40,290 nt of DNA from an uncultured Verrucomicrobia subdivision 3 bacterium (GCA_903847285.1 CAINDH010000246.1:1-40290), one strand, 5' to 3'. Positions 9,343-17,730 are shown, counted from the stretch's first letter. Made by a program: numbers and translations. Notes: generated by a model from the sequence alone, not told the origin.

Positions 9343-10116
9343 CTATTTCAGCCAGTTGTCGTATATCATCTTCAGCGTTAGCAGCAGCACCATCGTTAGG
9401 AAGACTGGTCGGATAAATTTTGTTCCACGAGTTAGCACCATGCGGCTACCCAGACGCGCTCCAATCCACTGGCCGCAGCCCATCGTCACGCCTGCCGCGA
9501 ACCAGACTTTTTGCGCGAGCAGAAAAACGAGGAGCGACGCCACATTGCTCGCCCAGTTCAATGCTTTGGTGTTAGCCGTTGCTTTTGCCAAATTGAAGCC
9601 AAGCCCTAGCATGAAAGCGAGCGCCAAAAAAGTGCCCGTGCCGGGACCAAGAATCCCATCGTAGAAACCGATGCCGAACGCGAAGATGAAATCAAATTTC
9701 ATCCGGGAGATGCGGGGATGAATATCGTTTTCGCCAAGTTGCGGACGTAGCCATACAAAAATCGCGACGGCGAACAGCAGCATTGGTATGACTTTCTTCA
9801 ACCACTGCGCATCGAATTGCTGAACCAGCAGCGAACCGATTAACGCGCCAAGAAATGCAAGCACGCAGGCTCGCGAACAATCCCGCAAACTCACCGCTCC
9901 AGCTCGCTCAAAGTGAAATGTGGCGCTGGTGGAACCAAAGGTGGACTGCAATTTATTCGTGCCTAGAGCAAGTTGCGGGTCTCCGCAGATGTTCAGCAGC
10001 ATGGGTAATGTAAGCAGGCCACCGCCACCTGCGATGGTGTCCACAAAACCGGCGACAAGGCCGGTGGCAAACAACAATGCCACCTGCCACCAGACGATGT
10101 TCAGACAGCCAATCAT
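9343..10116 (-). CDS. TSUP family (TauE/SafE) membrane permease
   Basis: 257 residues of almost continuous hydrophobic segments, about eight membrane helices. The first half of the internal repeat carries the TSUP signature FATGLVAGFVDTIAGGGGLLTLP (quoted here in two parts: GFVDTIAGGGG and LLTLPMLL, residues about 23-41), then ALGTNKLQSTFGS. The second half has FYDGILGPGTGTFLALA and KALNWASNVASL. Members move sulfite, sulfoacetate or other organic anions, or are uncharacterised (YfcA-like); the substrate cannot be read from sequence. Its ATG overlaps the TGA of the upstream Gfo/Idh/MocA gene by four bases (10113-10116), so it should be co-translated with it. It converges on the DUF748 gene, with about 150 bases between that hold only a weak 6-bp hairpin (9195-9215) without a T-tail. 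Confidence 0.88.
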   Translation of the reverse strand: MIGCLNIVWWQVALLFATGLVAGFVDTIAGGGGLLTLPMLLNICGDPQLALGTNKLQSTFGSTSATFHFERAGAVSLRDCSRACVLAFLGALIGSLLVQQFDAQWLKKVIPMLLFAVAIFVWLRPQLGENDIHPRISRMKFDFIFAFGIGFYDGILGPGTGTFLALAFMLGLGFNLAKATANTKALNWASNVASLLVFLLAQKVWFAAGVTMGCGQWIGARLGSRMVLTRGTKFIRPVFLTMVLLLTLKMIYDNWLK

Positions 10117-11195
10117 TTGATCAAGTTAACCGGGACCCCGCGCTTGGCGGATTCATGGCAGGCATCCAGAACTTGCTGCGTCTTTCGCGCCCACATTGTC
10201 CATTCGTCATTCAACCGCCCAGAAAAAATCTGGCTGGCAAAGTTGCGCCACATGCGTGTGTCTTGCGCGGTAGGATGCCCAAAGTCCATTGGGTTCGCGC
10301 CCGGCGGACATTTCGTATCGCTAGTCACTGTGAGAAACTTTTCATTCACCTCAAAGCTCGGTTCGTAGCCGTTGAAAGGATGGACAAAATCCGGCAGGCG
10401 CAGCCAGCCGTTTTGTCCGCTAATTAAAGCCCATTGCTGTTTTGCGGCGCGGAACGAGGCATAAAATTCGGCAGTAACGCCGCCGGGATAATTTAGCGTC
10501 GCGGAAAATTCTGTGGGTGACGCGGGGCGTCCCGTAAGATTTTGGGACGCGGAAAGAATTCTGCCGGTGACACTTTCCGGCAACTGCCAATTCAACGCCC
10601 ACAGAGTAAAACGAATGGAATACCAGCCAAGATCGCCAGCGCAGCCAGCTGGCTCCAGTGCGCCGTTGGCGCGGATGTTGGTGCTGAAAAACTCTTCGCC
10701 AGGATAAAAACTGAAGGCGGAGACAATACGGCGGATTGGTCCGACGCTCTGACCATCGTCCAACACGTGGCGCAATTTCTGCAGACGAGGGTTATGCATG
10801 AACATCACGCCATCGAGAAACTGCACGGAATTTTTTTTGCACGCGGCTAGCATAGCTGCAAGTTCGACAGCATTGGTGGCGCATGGTTTTTCGCAGAGGA
10901 CGTGCTTCCCCGCAACGGCGGCGCGCAGGACAAATTTTTTACGTAAGCTGGTTGGCAGTGGAATGTAGATTGCGTCCACCTTCGGCGAGACCAGCAACTC
11001 CTCGTAGCTGCCGAACGCTTCAGGAATCTGCTCGAAAGGATTCTCCGACTGACATTGGTGAATAAAATCAAGGCTCTTCTGCGCGTCGCGGCTGGCCACG
11101 GCCGAGACAACGCTATTGCCAGAATTCAGAATGGCTTTCCAATTTTTCCGGCCAATACCAGCCGTGCTTATGAAGCCAATGCGTAACTTTTTCAT
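10113..11195 (-). CDS. Gfo/Idh/MocA family NAD(P)-dependent oxidoreductase (cytoplasmic)
   Basis: 360 residues. The N-terminal Rossmann fold starts at once (KKLRIGFISTAGIGRKNWK), with no signal peptide, and the family dinucleotide-site motif CEKPCATN is intact (Glu102-Lys103-Pro104). A C-terminal alpha/beta substrate domain follows (FMHNPRLQKLRHVL, then GAGD-type CAGDLGWYSIR near residue 200). The CAGDLGWY pattern resembles the glucose-fructose oxidoreductase / D-xylose dehydrogenase branch, so a sugar or polyol substrate is likely, but the exact one is unknown. It sits between a chelatase-like gene (32 bases upstream) and a TSUP permease with which it overlaps by ATGA. It is unlike the Tat-exported paralogue at 30159-31535, which lacks the Pro of EKP. 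Confidence 0.9.
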   Translation of the reverse strand: MKKLRIGFISTAGIGRKNWKAILNSGNSVVSAVASRDAQKSLDFIHQCQSENPFEQIPEAFGSYEELLVSPKVDAIYIPLPTSLRKKFVLRAAVAGKHVLCEKPCATNAVELAAMLAACKKNSVQFLDGVMFMHNPRLQKLRHVLDDGQSVGPIRRIVSAFSFYPGEEFFSTNIRANGALEPAGCAGDLGWYSIRFTLWALNWQLPESVTGRILSASQNLTGRPASPTEFSATLNYPGGVTAEFYASFRAAKQQWALISGQNGWLRLPDFVHPFNGYEPSFEVNEKFLTVTSDTKCPPGANPMDFGHPTAQDTRMWRNFASQIFSGRLNDEWTMWARKTQQVLDACHESAKRGVPVNLIK

Positions 11196-11227
11196 AATGA
11201 AATTGTAAGGGGCGATGTGGGAAGGTT

Positions 11228-12100
11228 CTATTTTTTCCCAGTTTGAGTTTCGTCGCTGCCACCCTGATGAGCTTCGCGCGCCCGTTGTAAAATCACCTCT
11301 GCCAACAGCGGCTCAGTGCCGACAGACGCGGCATACCAAATTAATTTTCCACCACGCTCAGTCGGGTTGCGCCACGTCGGCTGACCGGCAGCCAGGCGTT
11401 CTTTTACGATGCGCTCCGGCTCGCCTAGCAACACAGGTATGTCCTCGACTGCGTGTAAGCCGTCGCTGATAAAAAACGGCACAACCACGATGTTCTTCGT
11501 CTTCACCGTTTCATGACAGCCTTTGATAAGCGGCGCTTCCTCCATAAACACCGAGCCGACCTCGGCGAAAATGTTGAGCGAACGAATTAATTCAGCCTGC
11601 CGCTCTACCGCTTTTCGAGAATTGGTATTTCGCCCCGTGCCATGGCCGGCTATGAGCAGTGTGGTGTCGGCATTTTTTGGGGCGCGCGGGAAGGGAAATT
11701 TTTCCATGACCGCCTTCGCACGAGCAAGAATCACCGTGGTCATCAAGTCGTGCGAGCCAACGGGCAGGCAATAGTGCGTGATGCGGGATGTATGATGCAT
11801 GATGCGTGAAAGCGGATTGTCACTCAAATTGAAGCCCAATTCCTTAGGGATAACTTCTGCACTGAAGTAACCTTCGCTGATGAAAAAAGGGATGATGAAA
11901 ACTTTAGGCGCGGTGATTTTGTTGAGAACGTCTTTGACCTTTGGCTCCTGCTTCCAAAACGCCGCTCGCACCTCACGGAATATATTCCGACGGCCTAATT
12001 CCGCCACATGCTGGAGCACCGGCGCGGCAGATTGGTCATTCAACGTTGTTCCATGACCGAGCAACACCAGCGCTACATCCGAAAAATCATCATCGTTCAC
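11228..12100 (-). CDS. Two-domain CbiX/SirB-type sirohydrochlorin chelatase-like protein
   Basis: 290 residues formed by two homologous halves. Each begins with the metal-site His motif: LVLLGHGTTLND (His16) and LLIAGHGTGRNT (about 149-159). Each then has a VxxxPFFISxGxH/F segment (IIPFFISEGYFSAEVIP near 69-85 and VVVPFFISDGLHAVEDIP in the second half). CbiX-type enzymes insert Co2+ or Fe2+ into sirohydrochlorin for cobalamin or siroheme. In this copy the first domain has Phe where the second domain keeps the second His (ISDGLHA), so metal binding may be asymmetric. Residues about 98-110 at the junction of the two domains are encoded by a tandem 7-base repeat and look like a low-complexity insertion. 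No other tetrapyrrole gene is nearby, so the physiological metal and product are unknown. Confidence 0.82.
   Translation of the reverse strand: MNDDDFSDVALVLLGHGTTLNDQSAAPVLQHVAELGRRNIFREVRAAFWKQEPKVKDVLNKITAPKVFIIPFFISEGYFSAEVIPKELGFNLSDNPLSRIMHHTSRITHYCLPVGSHDLMTTVILARAKAVMEKFPFPRAPKNADTTLLIAGHGTGRNTNSRKAVERQAELIRSLNIFAEVGSVFMEEAPLIKGCHETVKTKNIVVVPFFISDGLHAVEDIPVLLGEPERIVKERLAAGQPTWRNPTERGGKLIWYAASVGTEPLLAEVILQRAREAHQGGSDETQTGKK
11776..11810. repeat. Five tandem 7-base units inside the cbiX-like gene
   Basis: On the plus strand the bases read as gcgtgat, gcgggat, gtatgat, gcatgat, gcgtgaa, each 7 long with consensus gcrtgat. The stretch encodes part of residues about 98-110 (RIMHHTSRITHY) in the minus-strand chelatase gene, exactly between its two domains. 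The reading frame stays open through it. It resembles the short tandemly repeated sequences known from cyanobacteria, but the family here is not one I can name. Confidence 0.8.
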
Positions 12101-12348
12101 ACACTCAAGTTGTCGGAGTCGTGCGCTAACTGCAAGTCACGTCCGCAGGACCTGTTGGCACATGTCTGGAGTGCGGATATACCATTCGTATAATGCGGAG
12201 GATTTTTGCTCTAGAACTGGCATGCGCGTCGCCGACGGCAAATTGGCGATACCGCTGCTGAGAAAAATTGCGCGACAATTATATTGAACCTTTTGCCGAT
12301 TTCTGGCGTCTTACCACCCGAACAACTTAAAAAATCAACCAATCACTC
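12101..12348. other. Divergent intergenic region without a recognised gene
   Basis: This 248-base gap separates the minus-strand chelatase gene from the plus-strand cytochrome gene and must hold promoters for both. It contains an AT-rich stretch near 12275-12290 that could include a -10 element, but I see no well-spaced -35/-10 pair, operator repeat or riboswitch that I can support. Confidence 0.4.
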
Positions 12349-12759
12349 ATGAATTCATCTAAACTTACGCTCGCGGCTCTGGCTGCGGTATTTAGCATTA
12401 GCCTTACTGCGAACTCCGCTGAGACGAAGTTGCCGGCCGCCTCCGACAAAAAGGATTTGACCTACGCCAAGGATATTAAACCGATTTTTGACGCGAACTG
12501 CATTAAGTGCCACAGCGGCGAACGCGCTAAAGCCAAGCTTCACATGGAATCACTCGAAGGTATCCTTAAAGGAACCAAAGGCGGCAAAATCGTAACAGCA
12601 GGCGACAGCGCTGGCAGCTTCATCGTCAAGTGCATCACGCACACGACGGAAGAAAAAGATGAGTGGATGCCGCCGATTCCAAACAAAGCTGGGGCCAAGA
12701 CGCTCACCGCCGAGGAAATCGGTCTGGTGCGAGCGTGGATTGATCAAGGTGCGAAGTAA
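12349..12759 (+). CDS. Small secreted mono-haem cytochrome c (PSCyt1-like)
   Basis: 136 residues with a Sec signal peptide (about 1-24, ending NSA-E). One haem-binding motif, CIKCH (Cys51, Cys54, His55), lies in the context AKDIKPIFDANCIKCHSG, which is the hallmark of the planctomycete-type cytochrome C domain (PSCyt1). A distal axial Met is likely at 107 in DEWMPP, and the end LTAEEIGLVRAWIDQGA is also typical. The domain is usually the N-terminal part of very large DUF1549/DUF1553 proteins. Here it stands alone as a complete small protein, so it could be a soluble periplasmic electron carrier. It is divergent from the chelatase gene across about 250 bases and convergent with tsaD; I found no neighbour that fixes its partner. 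Confidence 0.88.
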   Translation: MNSSKLTLAALAAVFSISLTANSAETKLPAASDKKDLTYAKDIKPIFDANCIKCHSGERAKAKLHMESLEGILKGTKGGKIVTAGDSAGSFIVKCITHTTEEKDEWMPPIPNKAGAKTLTAEEIGLVRAWIDQGAK

Positions 12760-12906
12760 ATTTGCCACTCACTGGCAAGCCATCCATTCTTAATCCAAGG
12801 GCGTTCCCCGTGCCCTGCCACCAATTTCATAAGCAGATTCAACGTTTCTTCTTGTGTGGTGGCAGGTTTTTCTCTCAAACATTCAGAGCCGCCGGGATAA
12901 CAAAAG

Positions 12907-13932
12907 TTAAACCAGCGCCCAGCTAGGATTAATTTCTGCATCCAGCGGCGGGAGTAGCACGTTTGCCAGTAATTTTCTCTCGGCAAGAATCCCGATCATC
13001 GCGGCATTGTCTGTGCAAAGGAATTTTTCCGCGAGACGCAGCGTAAATCCATGACGCTCGCAGGCATTCGCCAGCTCTTTACGGAGTCCTGAATTGCACG
13101 TCACACCGCCGGACGCGGTGATGTAGCGCACCCCTACGCGCTTGGCGGCACGAATAGTTTTCTTTACGAGCACTTCCACGATGGCGGCCTGCACGCTGGC
13201 ACAAAGATTGTTCACTTTCTGGTGATTGGTAAGGATATCAGGATGGTCGCGGATGAAATAACGCACTGAAGTTTTTAGGCCGCTGAAACTGAAATCGTCA
13301 TTCGCGTCGTGCAGCAACGGACGAGGAAATTTGTAGGCAGCTGGATTTCCCTGCTCCGCAAGTCGGTCTATCACCGGTCCGGCAGGATATGCAAGTCCCA
13401 TGAGCTTGCCGGTCTTGTCAAAACATTCGCCTGCGGCATCGTCAATCGTGCCGCCGAGCACGCGATGTCTCAATTCAGATTCCACCAGCACGAGCATCGT
13501 GTGTCCGCCACTGACGATGAGCGAGACATTGGGTTGGAATTTTGAAAATTCGGACACGACGGGATTACCAGAAATCCACGGTGAATAAAGATGCGCCTCG
13601 TGATGGTTGATGCCGATAAAAGGTTTGCTCAACGCAAATGCCACCGCTTGAGCGGCTTTGAAGCCAACAAGCAATGCAATGGCCAGTCCGGGCCCTTGTG
13701 TGGCGGCGACAGCATCTAGTTGTCCTGCGGAAACACCGGCTTCGTCCAACGCCGCCAGCGTGACCGGGAGAAGATTTTTTAAGTGCTCGCGGGCGGCAAG
13801 TTCCGGCACGACACCGCCGTATTCTGCGTGCAGCTTGATCTGCGAGGAAACGGTGTTGGATAAAATTTCCCCATCGCGCACGACCGCCGCGCTGGTTTCA
13901 TCGCAGGAAGTTTCGATGGCAAGAAGGGTCAT
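12907..13932 (-). CDS. tsaD: tRNA N6-threonylcarbamoyladenosine transferase TsaD
   Basis: 341 residues, normal for bacterial TsaD. The ASKHA-fold start LAIETSCDETSAAVV is intact, as are the metal-binding HxxxH (His110 and His114 in NHHEAHLYS), SGGHT near 150, SGLKTSVRY, and the late ASGGVTCNSGLRKEL and CTDNAAMIG (Asp ligand). With TsaB, TsaC and TsaE it adds the threonylcarbamoyl group to A37 of tRNAs that read ANN codons; those partners are not in the window. Its ATG directly abuts the TAA of ctpA (13932/13933), so it is read from the same message as the last gene of the yajC-to-tsaD run. Confidence 0.97.
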   Translation of the reverse strand: MTLLAIETSCDETSAAVVRDGEILSNTVSSQIKLHAEYGGVVPELAAREHLKNLLPVTLAALDEAGVSAGQLDAVAATQGPGLAIALLVGFKAAQAVAFALSKPFIGINHHEAHLYSPWISGNPVVSEFSKFQPNVSLIVSGGHTMLVLVESELRHRVLGGTIDDAAGECFDKTGKLMGLAYPAGPVIDRLAEQGNPAAYKFPRPLLHDANDDFSFSGLKTSVRYFIRDHPDILTNHQKVNNLCASVQAAIVEVLVKKTIRAAKRVGVRYITASGGVTCNSGLRKELANACERHGFTLRLAEKFLCTDNAAMIGILAERKLLANVLLPPLDAEINPSWALV

Positions 13933-15249
13933 TTACTTGGCCGCTACTTTCTCCGGCTTCGTCGTGGGATTCATCGCGTTAAAAATTATCAGCCCCTTCA
14001 GCAAGTCTTCAGCGCGTTCCAGTTGAGTGTCGTGAATACTCATTACCGCAGCGCGCTCTTTGTCATTAAGCGTTTCCACACCCCCCGGCGATTGCTGGCG
14101 CACAATGGCGGCCTCCTCAAAGTCGGTCATCGGGACGAGGATGTCTGGCGTGATCCCATGCTCGTGAATGACCTTGTGGCTCGGTGTAAAATACTTTGCC
14201 ACTGTCAACTTGAGCGCGGAGCCGTCTTCCAGCGGAAAAATGGATTGCACTGATCCTTTACCAAATGTTTTTTCGCCCAGCACCACGGCACGATGTAAAT
14301 CTTGCAGGCAGCCCGTAACTATTTCTGCGGCACTTGCGCTGCCAAGATTTGCAAGAATAACCATGGGCATTCCCATCAACTCATCACCGCCACCCTTGGA
14401 TGAAAACTTTTCCAGCGTCGTGCGGCCTTCGGTCGAGACAATCAATTGTCCGCGCGGCACAAATTTCTGGCAGACCGACACCGCTTCGTCCAGCAGGCCG
14501 CCGGGATTCCACCGCAAATCCATCACGAGCGCCTGCATCCCCTGCCCTTGCAATTTTTGCAGCGCCCCGTCTAATTCCTCACTCGTCTGGTCCCCAAATT
14601 GTGTGAGTCGAACATAGCCGATTTTATTTTCGTTGAGCGGAAATTCTTTCCGTCCATGAATGTCTTTCACCATCGCCATCTGGATGACAGCGCGTTTAAG
14701 TGTGTAATCTTTTGATTCACCGGTGGAGGGGCGTTGGAGCGTTACTGTGACTTTTGTGTCCGGCTCGCCACGCAGTTGTTTCACCACATCGTCTAACGGT
14801 AATTTATCCACACTCTTGCCGCCGACCTTCATGATGCGGTCGCCGGACAAAATTCCCGCCCGGAAACCAGGAGTGTCATCCATCGGCGTCACGACCGTGA
14901 CATAGCCGCCTTTCATCGCCACCACCAGGCCGAGACCACCAAACTGTCCTTCGGTATCATCCTGCAAACGCTGATACGAAGTAGAGTCAAGAAATTCACT
15001 GTGCGGGTCAAGTTTGTTGACCATGCCTTTGAGCGAAGCGTGGACGAGTTGCTGGTAAGTCGTGTCCTTGCCATCCACATATTCTTTGCGAACTTTTTCC
15101 AGCACGTCCACGTAAAGCTGGACGTTTGGATCTTCCTTGTCGCTCGCATCCTTGGCCATTCCCGCCGAAGTGAAAAAAATCTGCGCGCCAATGGCCAGAT
15201 TCACCAACAAGGCGGCGACAACAAAACCAAAAATTAGGCGGCGTTTCAT
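13933..15249 (-). CDS. ctpA: Carboxyl-terminal processing protease (S41 family, PDZ domain)
   Basis: 438 residues. An N-terminal membrane anchor or signal (about 5-28) is followed by a helical cap (40-95), a PDZ domain (about 98-180, GGLGLVVAMKGGYVTVV then DRIMKVGGKSV) and the S41 catalytic domain. The Ser-Lys dyad is visible: Ser306 in NLGSASAAEI and Lys331 in KTFGKGSVQ, 25 residues apart as in Prc/CtpA. DLRWNPGGLLDEAV (about 244-257) is the conserved strand before it. These periplasmic proteases trim C-termini of envelope proteins and often cell-wall hydrolases. The gene lies 32 bases after ispD and touches tsaD. I use the symbol for the family; no specific substrate can be read. Confidence 0.95.
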   Translation of the reverse strand: MKRRLIFGFVVAALLVNLAIGAQIFFTSAGMAKDASDKEDPNVQLYVDVLEKVRKEYVDGKDTTYQQLVHASLKGMVNKLDPHSEFLDSTSYQRLQDDTEGQFGGLGLVVAMKGGYVTVVTPMDDTPGFRAGILSGDRIMKVGGKSVDKLPLDDVVKQLRGEPDTKVTVTLQRPSTGESKDYTLKRAVIQMAMVKDIHGRKEFPLNENKIGYVRLTQFGDQTSEELDGALQKLQGQGMQALVMDLRWNPGGLLDEAVSVCQKFVPRGQLIVSTEGRTTLEKFSSKGGGDELMGMPMVILANLGSASAAEIVTGCLQDLHRAVVLGEKTFGKGSVQSIFPLEDGSALKLTVAKYFTPSHKVIHEHGITPDILVPMTDFEEAAIVRQQSPGGVETLNDKERAAVMSIHDTQLERAEDLLKGLIIFNAMNPTTKPEKVAAK

Positions 15250-15281
15250 ACGGTTGAAAATAGCACAGGGCGTTTATGGCG

Positions 15282-15962
15282 TCAGGAATTTTCCAACAGG
15301 CTTGCCACAAACGGCAAATCCGCCGGCACGGTCACCTTGGGATTCGGCGCGTTGCCCTTCACCAGCTGAACCGACTGGCCGATCAATTCACACGCCGCCG
15401 TGTCGTCAGTTAGAATTAGATTCTTTTGCCGAGCGGTGGCAATGGCGAGGCGAATGACTTCGACGCGAAACGTCTGGGGTGTCTGCACCGACCAGAGTCT
15501 TGAACGGTCCACCGTGCGCGAAATGGTTTTGCCGTCGGACGTTTCTTTAATCGTATCCGTGACTTGCTGCGCCGCCACGGCTGCGCCCGTATCGCGAGCG
15601 GCTGCAATTGTCGCTGCGATCAACACTTCCGTCGTGCAAGGCCGCGCGGCGTCCTGAATGGCGACGATTTCCGCCTGCGGGGACAAGGCTTCCAACCCGT
15701 TCGAGACCGAGTCCTGACGCTCCGGCCCGCCGACTACTAGCTTGAATGGTTTTTGAAATTTATATTCAACCGCGAGCTGCTGAAAATCTGCCTGCATCCC
15801 GTCGCGCACGACCAGAATGATTTCATCCACGCACGACGCGTCGTTAAATTGTTTCCAAGTGTGAGCCACGACCGGGCGACCGGCAACTTCCAGCCAGAGC
15901 TTATCCACGTTCGCGCCCATACGCGTGCCTTTCCCAGCGGCGACGATGATGGCAGAATTCAT
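15282..15962 (-). CDS. ispD: 2-C-methyl-D-erythritol 4-phosphate cytidylyltransferase
   Basis: 226 residues, the usual length. The nucleotide-binding loop AIIVAAGKGTRMG (4-16) with Lys21, the QDAARPCTT motif near 113, the RSRLWSVQTPQTF segment near 153 and the LTDDTAACEL motif near 183 are all present. It catalyses the CTP-dependent third step of the MEP isoprenoid pathway in the cytoplasm. This implies a non-mevalonate route in this organism. It follows recJ by 15 bases and precedes ctpA; ispF, often fused or adjacent elsewhere, is not next to it. Confidence 0.96.
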   Translation of the reverse strand: MNSAIIVAAGKGTRMGANVDKLWLEVAGRPVVAHTWKQFNDASCVDEIILVVRDGMQADFQQLAVEYKFQKPFKLVVGGPERQDSVSNGLEALSPQAEIVAIQDAARPCTTEVLIAATIAAARDTGAAVAAQQVTDTIKETSDGKTISRTVDRSRLWSVQTPQTFRVEVIRLAIATARQKNLILTDDTAACELIGQSVQLVKGNAPNPKVTVPADLPFVASLLENS

Positions 15963-15977
15963 TACGAAAGTTTTGAT

Positions 15978-17681
15978 TCAAGCTGCGCGCCAGTCCAGCA
16001 CTTTCAACTGCACGGTTGTCCGGCCATTGAACTCATTCACGCCGGGTGCGAAGGCGAGATCAAATTTTCCGACGGGCAGTGAGCCGTTGCCGGCATTCCA
16101 CCAGACGGCCTCGTGTGTGACCGTGCCGTCCGTGACCCACAGCTTGACGTGCTGCTTGTTTGCACCCATGCGTAGGAGCGGCTTTTTGTGAGTGAGATTC
16201 CGCGCGCAGAATTGCACAGCGGGATTGCCCATGCCGGTGGGTTTTAATTTCTCTAACTCGGCAAGCGAATCGAGATTCAAATCGGACAACGCAATTTCTG
16301 CATCCAGCCGCAACGGTGCTTGCAAATCTTCCGTGCGCAAGCTGCGCCGGGCGATTTCATTCAGCCGAATCCGCAGCGCATCCACTTTTTCTGGCTTGAT
16401 GCTCAAGCCCGCCGCCATCGCATGGCCGCCATGTTTAACGAGCAGGTCATCGCACTCGCGTAATGCGGCAGCTAAATCAAAACCTGCGATGCTGCGGCCA
16501 GAACCTCGCATCTCACCATTTTCACCACCGATAATAAAAGTCGGGCGATAAAATTCCGACAACACGCGTGACGCGACGATGCCGACAACGCCAATGTGCC
16601 ATAGCAACTCGCCCTCGACGATGACGAAGTCTTTTTCCGCGTCGAACTTTGATCGGACGACGCCAATCACTTGCTCGGTGATGGTTTTCTCAATTTTTTG
16701 CCGTTCGCGATTGCGCGCATCAAGATTTTGTGCCAGCGGCATTGCGGCATCAAAATTTTCCGCTAGGAGCAGATTGAGCGATTCTTCCGCTGTCTCAAGA
16801 CGACCGGCGGCGTTCAGACGGGGCGCAAGTTGAAAGCCAACGTCGTGCGTGCCGAGTTTTTCCGGTGACTGCGCGACTTCTTTTAGTGCAAGAAGTCCGG
16901 GACGCTTGCTGGTGTTTAATTTTTCCAGACCGGCAGTGACGAGAATCCGGTTTTCGCCAACAAGCGGAACCAAGTCCGCAATCGTGCCGAGCGCGACCAG
17001 GTCCAGCAGCGGCTTCAAATCAAATTCCGCCGCGCCCATCAGGCCGGTTTCGCGTCCGCGTTTGACAAGCGCATGGGCAAGTTTGAAAGCCAATCCAGCC
17101 GAGCACAGTTCCTTAGAATTTTCGCCAAGCTGCGGATTCACCAACGCCACCGCTTCGGGTGCTGGGTTGGAAACCTGATGATGATCCAGCACGATGACCT
17201 CGACGCCCTGCCCTTTCAGCCAAACAATCGTCTCCACAGCAGTCGAACCGCAGTCTACGGCGAGCAATAGCTTTACCGGCAATTTTTTCAGGCAATTTTC
17301 CACGCCGTCGCGGCTCAAGCCATAGCCTTCATCCATGCGGTTGGGCAGATACGCGTCAGCCGACCAACCGAGCGTGCTCAACACTTCCAGCAAGATGGTC
17401 GTTGAGGTCACGCCGTCCACGTCGTAGTCGCCAAAGATGACCAGCGGCTCGTTACGTTCATGCGCCAGCAAGAGGCGGGCGACAGCGACGCCCATGTTCG
17501 GCAGCAGAAACGGGTCGGCCAAATTTTTTAGCCGCGGAGAAAGAAAATTTTCGATGACGCAAGGATCGCTAAAACCACGGTTAAGCAGGCATTGCGCGAG
17601 CAGTGGGGAAACTTTTTTGGCTGCGGCCAACGTGTTTGCGAGCAGCAGTTGCGGTGGCGCAAGTTTCCAGCGAAATTTCAT
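15978..17681 (-). CDS. recJ: Single-stranded-DNA-specific 5'-3' exonuclease RecJ
   Basis: 567 residues, normal for RecJ. DHH-family motifs occur in order: FGDYDVDGVTS (Asp85, Asp87, Asp89), AVDCGS (142-146), and VLDHHQV (166-168). A DHHA1 part follows with GSGRSIAGFDL and KHGGHAMAAGLSI, then the C-terminal OB-fold. RecJ degrades 5' single-stranded DNA in RecF-type recombination and in mismatch or base-excision repair. The start at 17681 fits the conserved N-terminus (KFRWKLAPP). Three 10-base repeats sit two bases upstream of the start codon and fill most of the gap to terC. Neighbours are terC/alx upstream and ispD downstream on the same strand. Confidence 0.96.
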   Translation of the reverse strand: MKFRWKLAPPQLLLANTLAAAKKVSPLLAQCLLNRGFSDPCVIENFLSPRLKNLADPFLLPNMGVAVARLLLAHERNEPLVIFGDYDVDGVTSTTILLEVLSTLGWSADAYLPNRMDEGYGLSRDGVENCLKKLPVKLLLAVDCGSTAVETIVWLKGQGVEVIVLDHHQVSNPAPEAVALVNPQLGENSKELCSAGLAFKLAHALVKRGRETGLMGAAEFDLKPLLDLVALGTIADLVPLVGENRILVTAGLEKLNTSKRPGLLALKEVAQSPEKLGTHDVGFQLAPRLNAAGRLETAEESLNLLLAENFDAAMPLAQNLDARNRERQKIEKTITEQVIGVVRSKFDAEKDFVIVEGELLWHIGVVGIVASRVLSEFYRPTFIIGGENGEMRGSGRSIAGFDLAAALRECDDLLVKHGGHAMAAGLSIKPEKVDALRIRLNEIARRSLRTEDLQAPLRLDAEIALSDLNLDSLAELEKLKPTGMGNPAVQFCARNLTHKKPLLRMGANKQHVKLWVTDGTVTHEAVWWNAGNGSLPVGKFDLAFAPGVNEFNGRTTVQLKVLDWRAA

Positions 17682-17682
17682 T

Positions 17683-17712
17683 CAACCACGAATTAACACG
17701 AAAGAAAACGAA
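17683..17712. repeat. Three tandem 10-base units immediately before recJ
   Basis: On the plus strand the units are caaccacgaa, ttaacacgaa and agaaaacgaa, all ending in acgaa. On the minus strand they read ttcgtggttg, ttcgtgttaa, ttcgttttct in reverse genomic order, directly ahead of the recJ ATG at 17681. They occupy the place where a ribosome binding site would be expected. Confidence 0.6.
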
Positions 17713-17730
17713 TGAACAACTGATTCGTTA

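Noticed and set aside
11771..11815. CRISPR-like array in the chelatase gene
   Set aside because: The units are 7 bases long without spacers, and they lie inside a coding frame.
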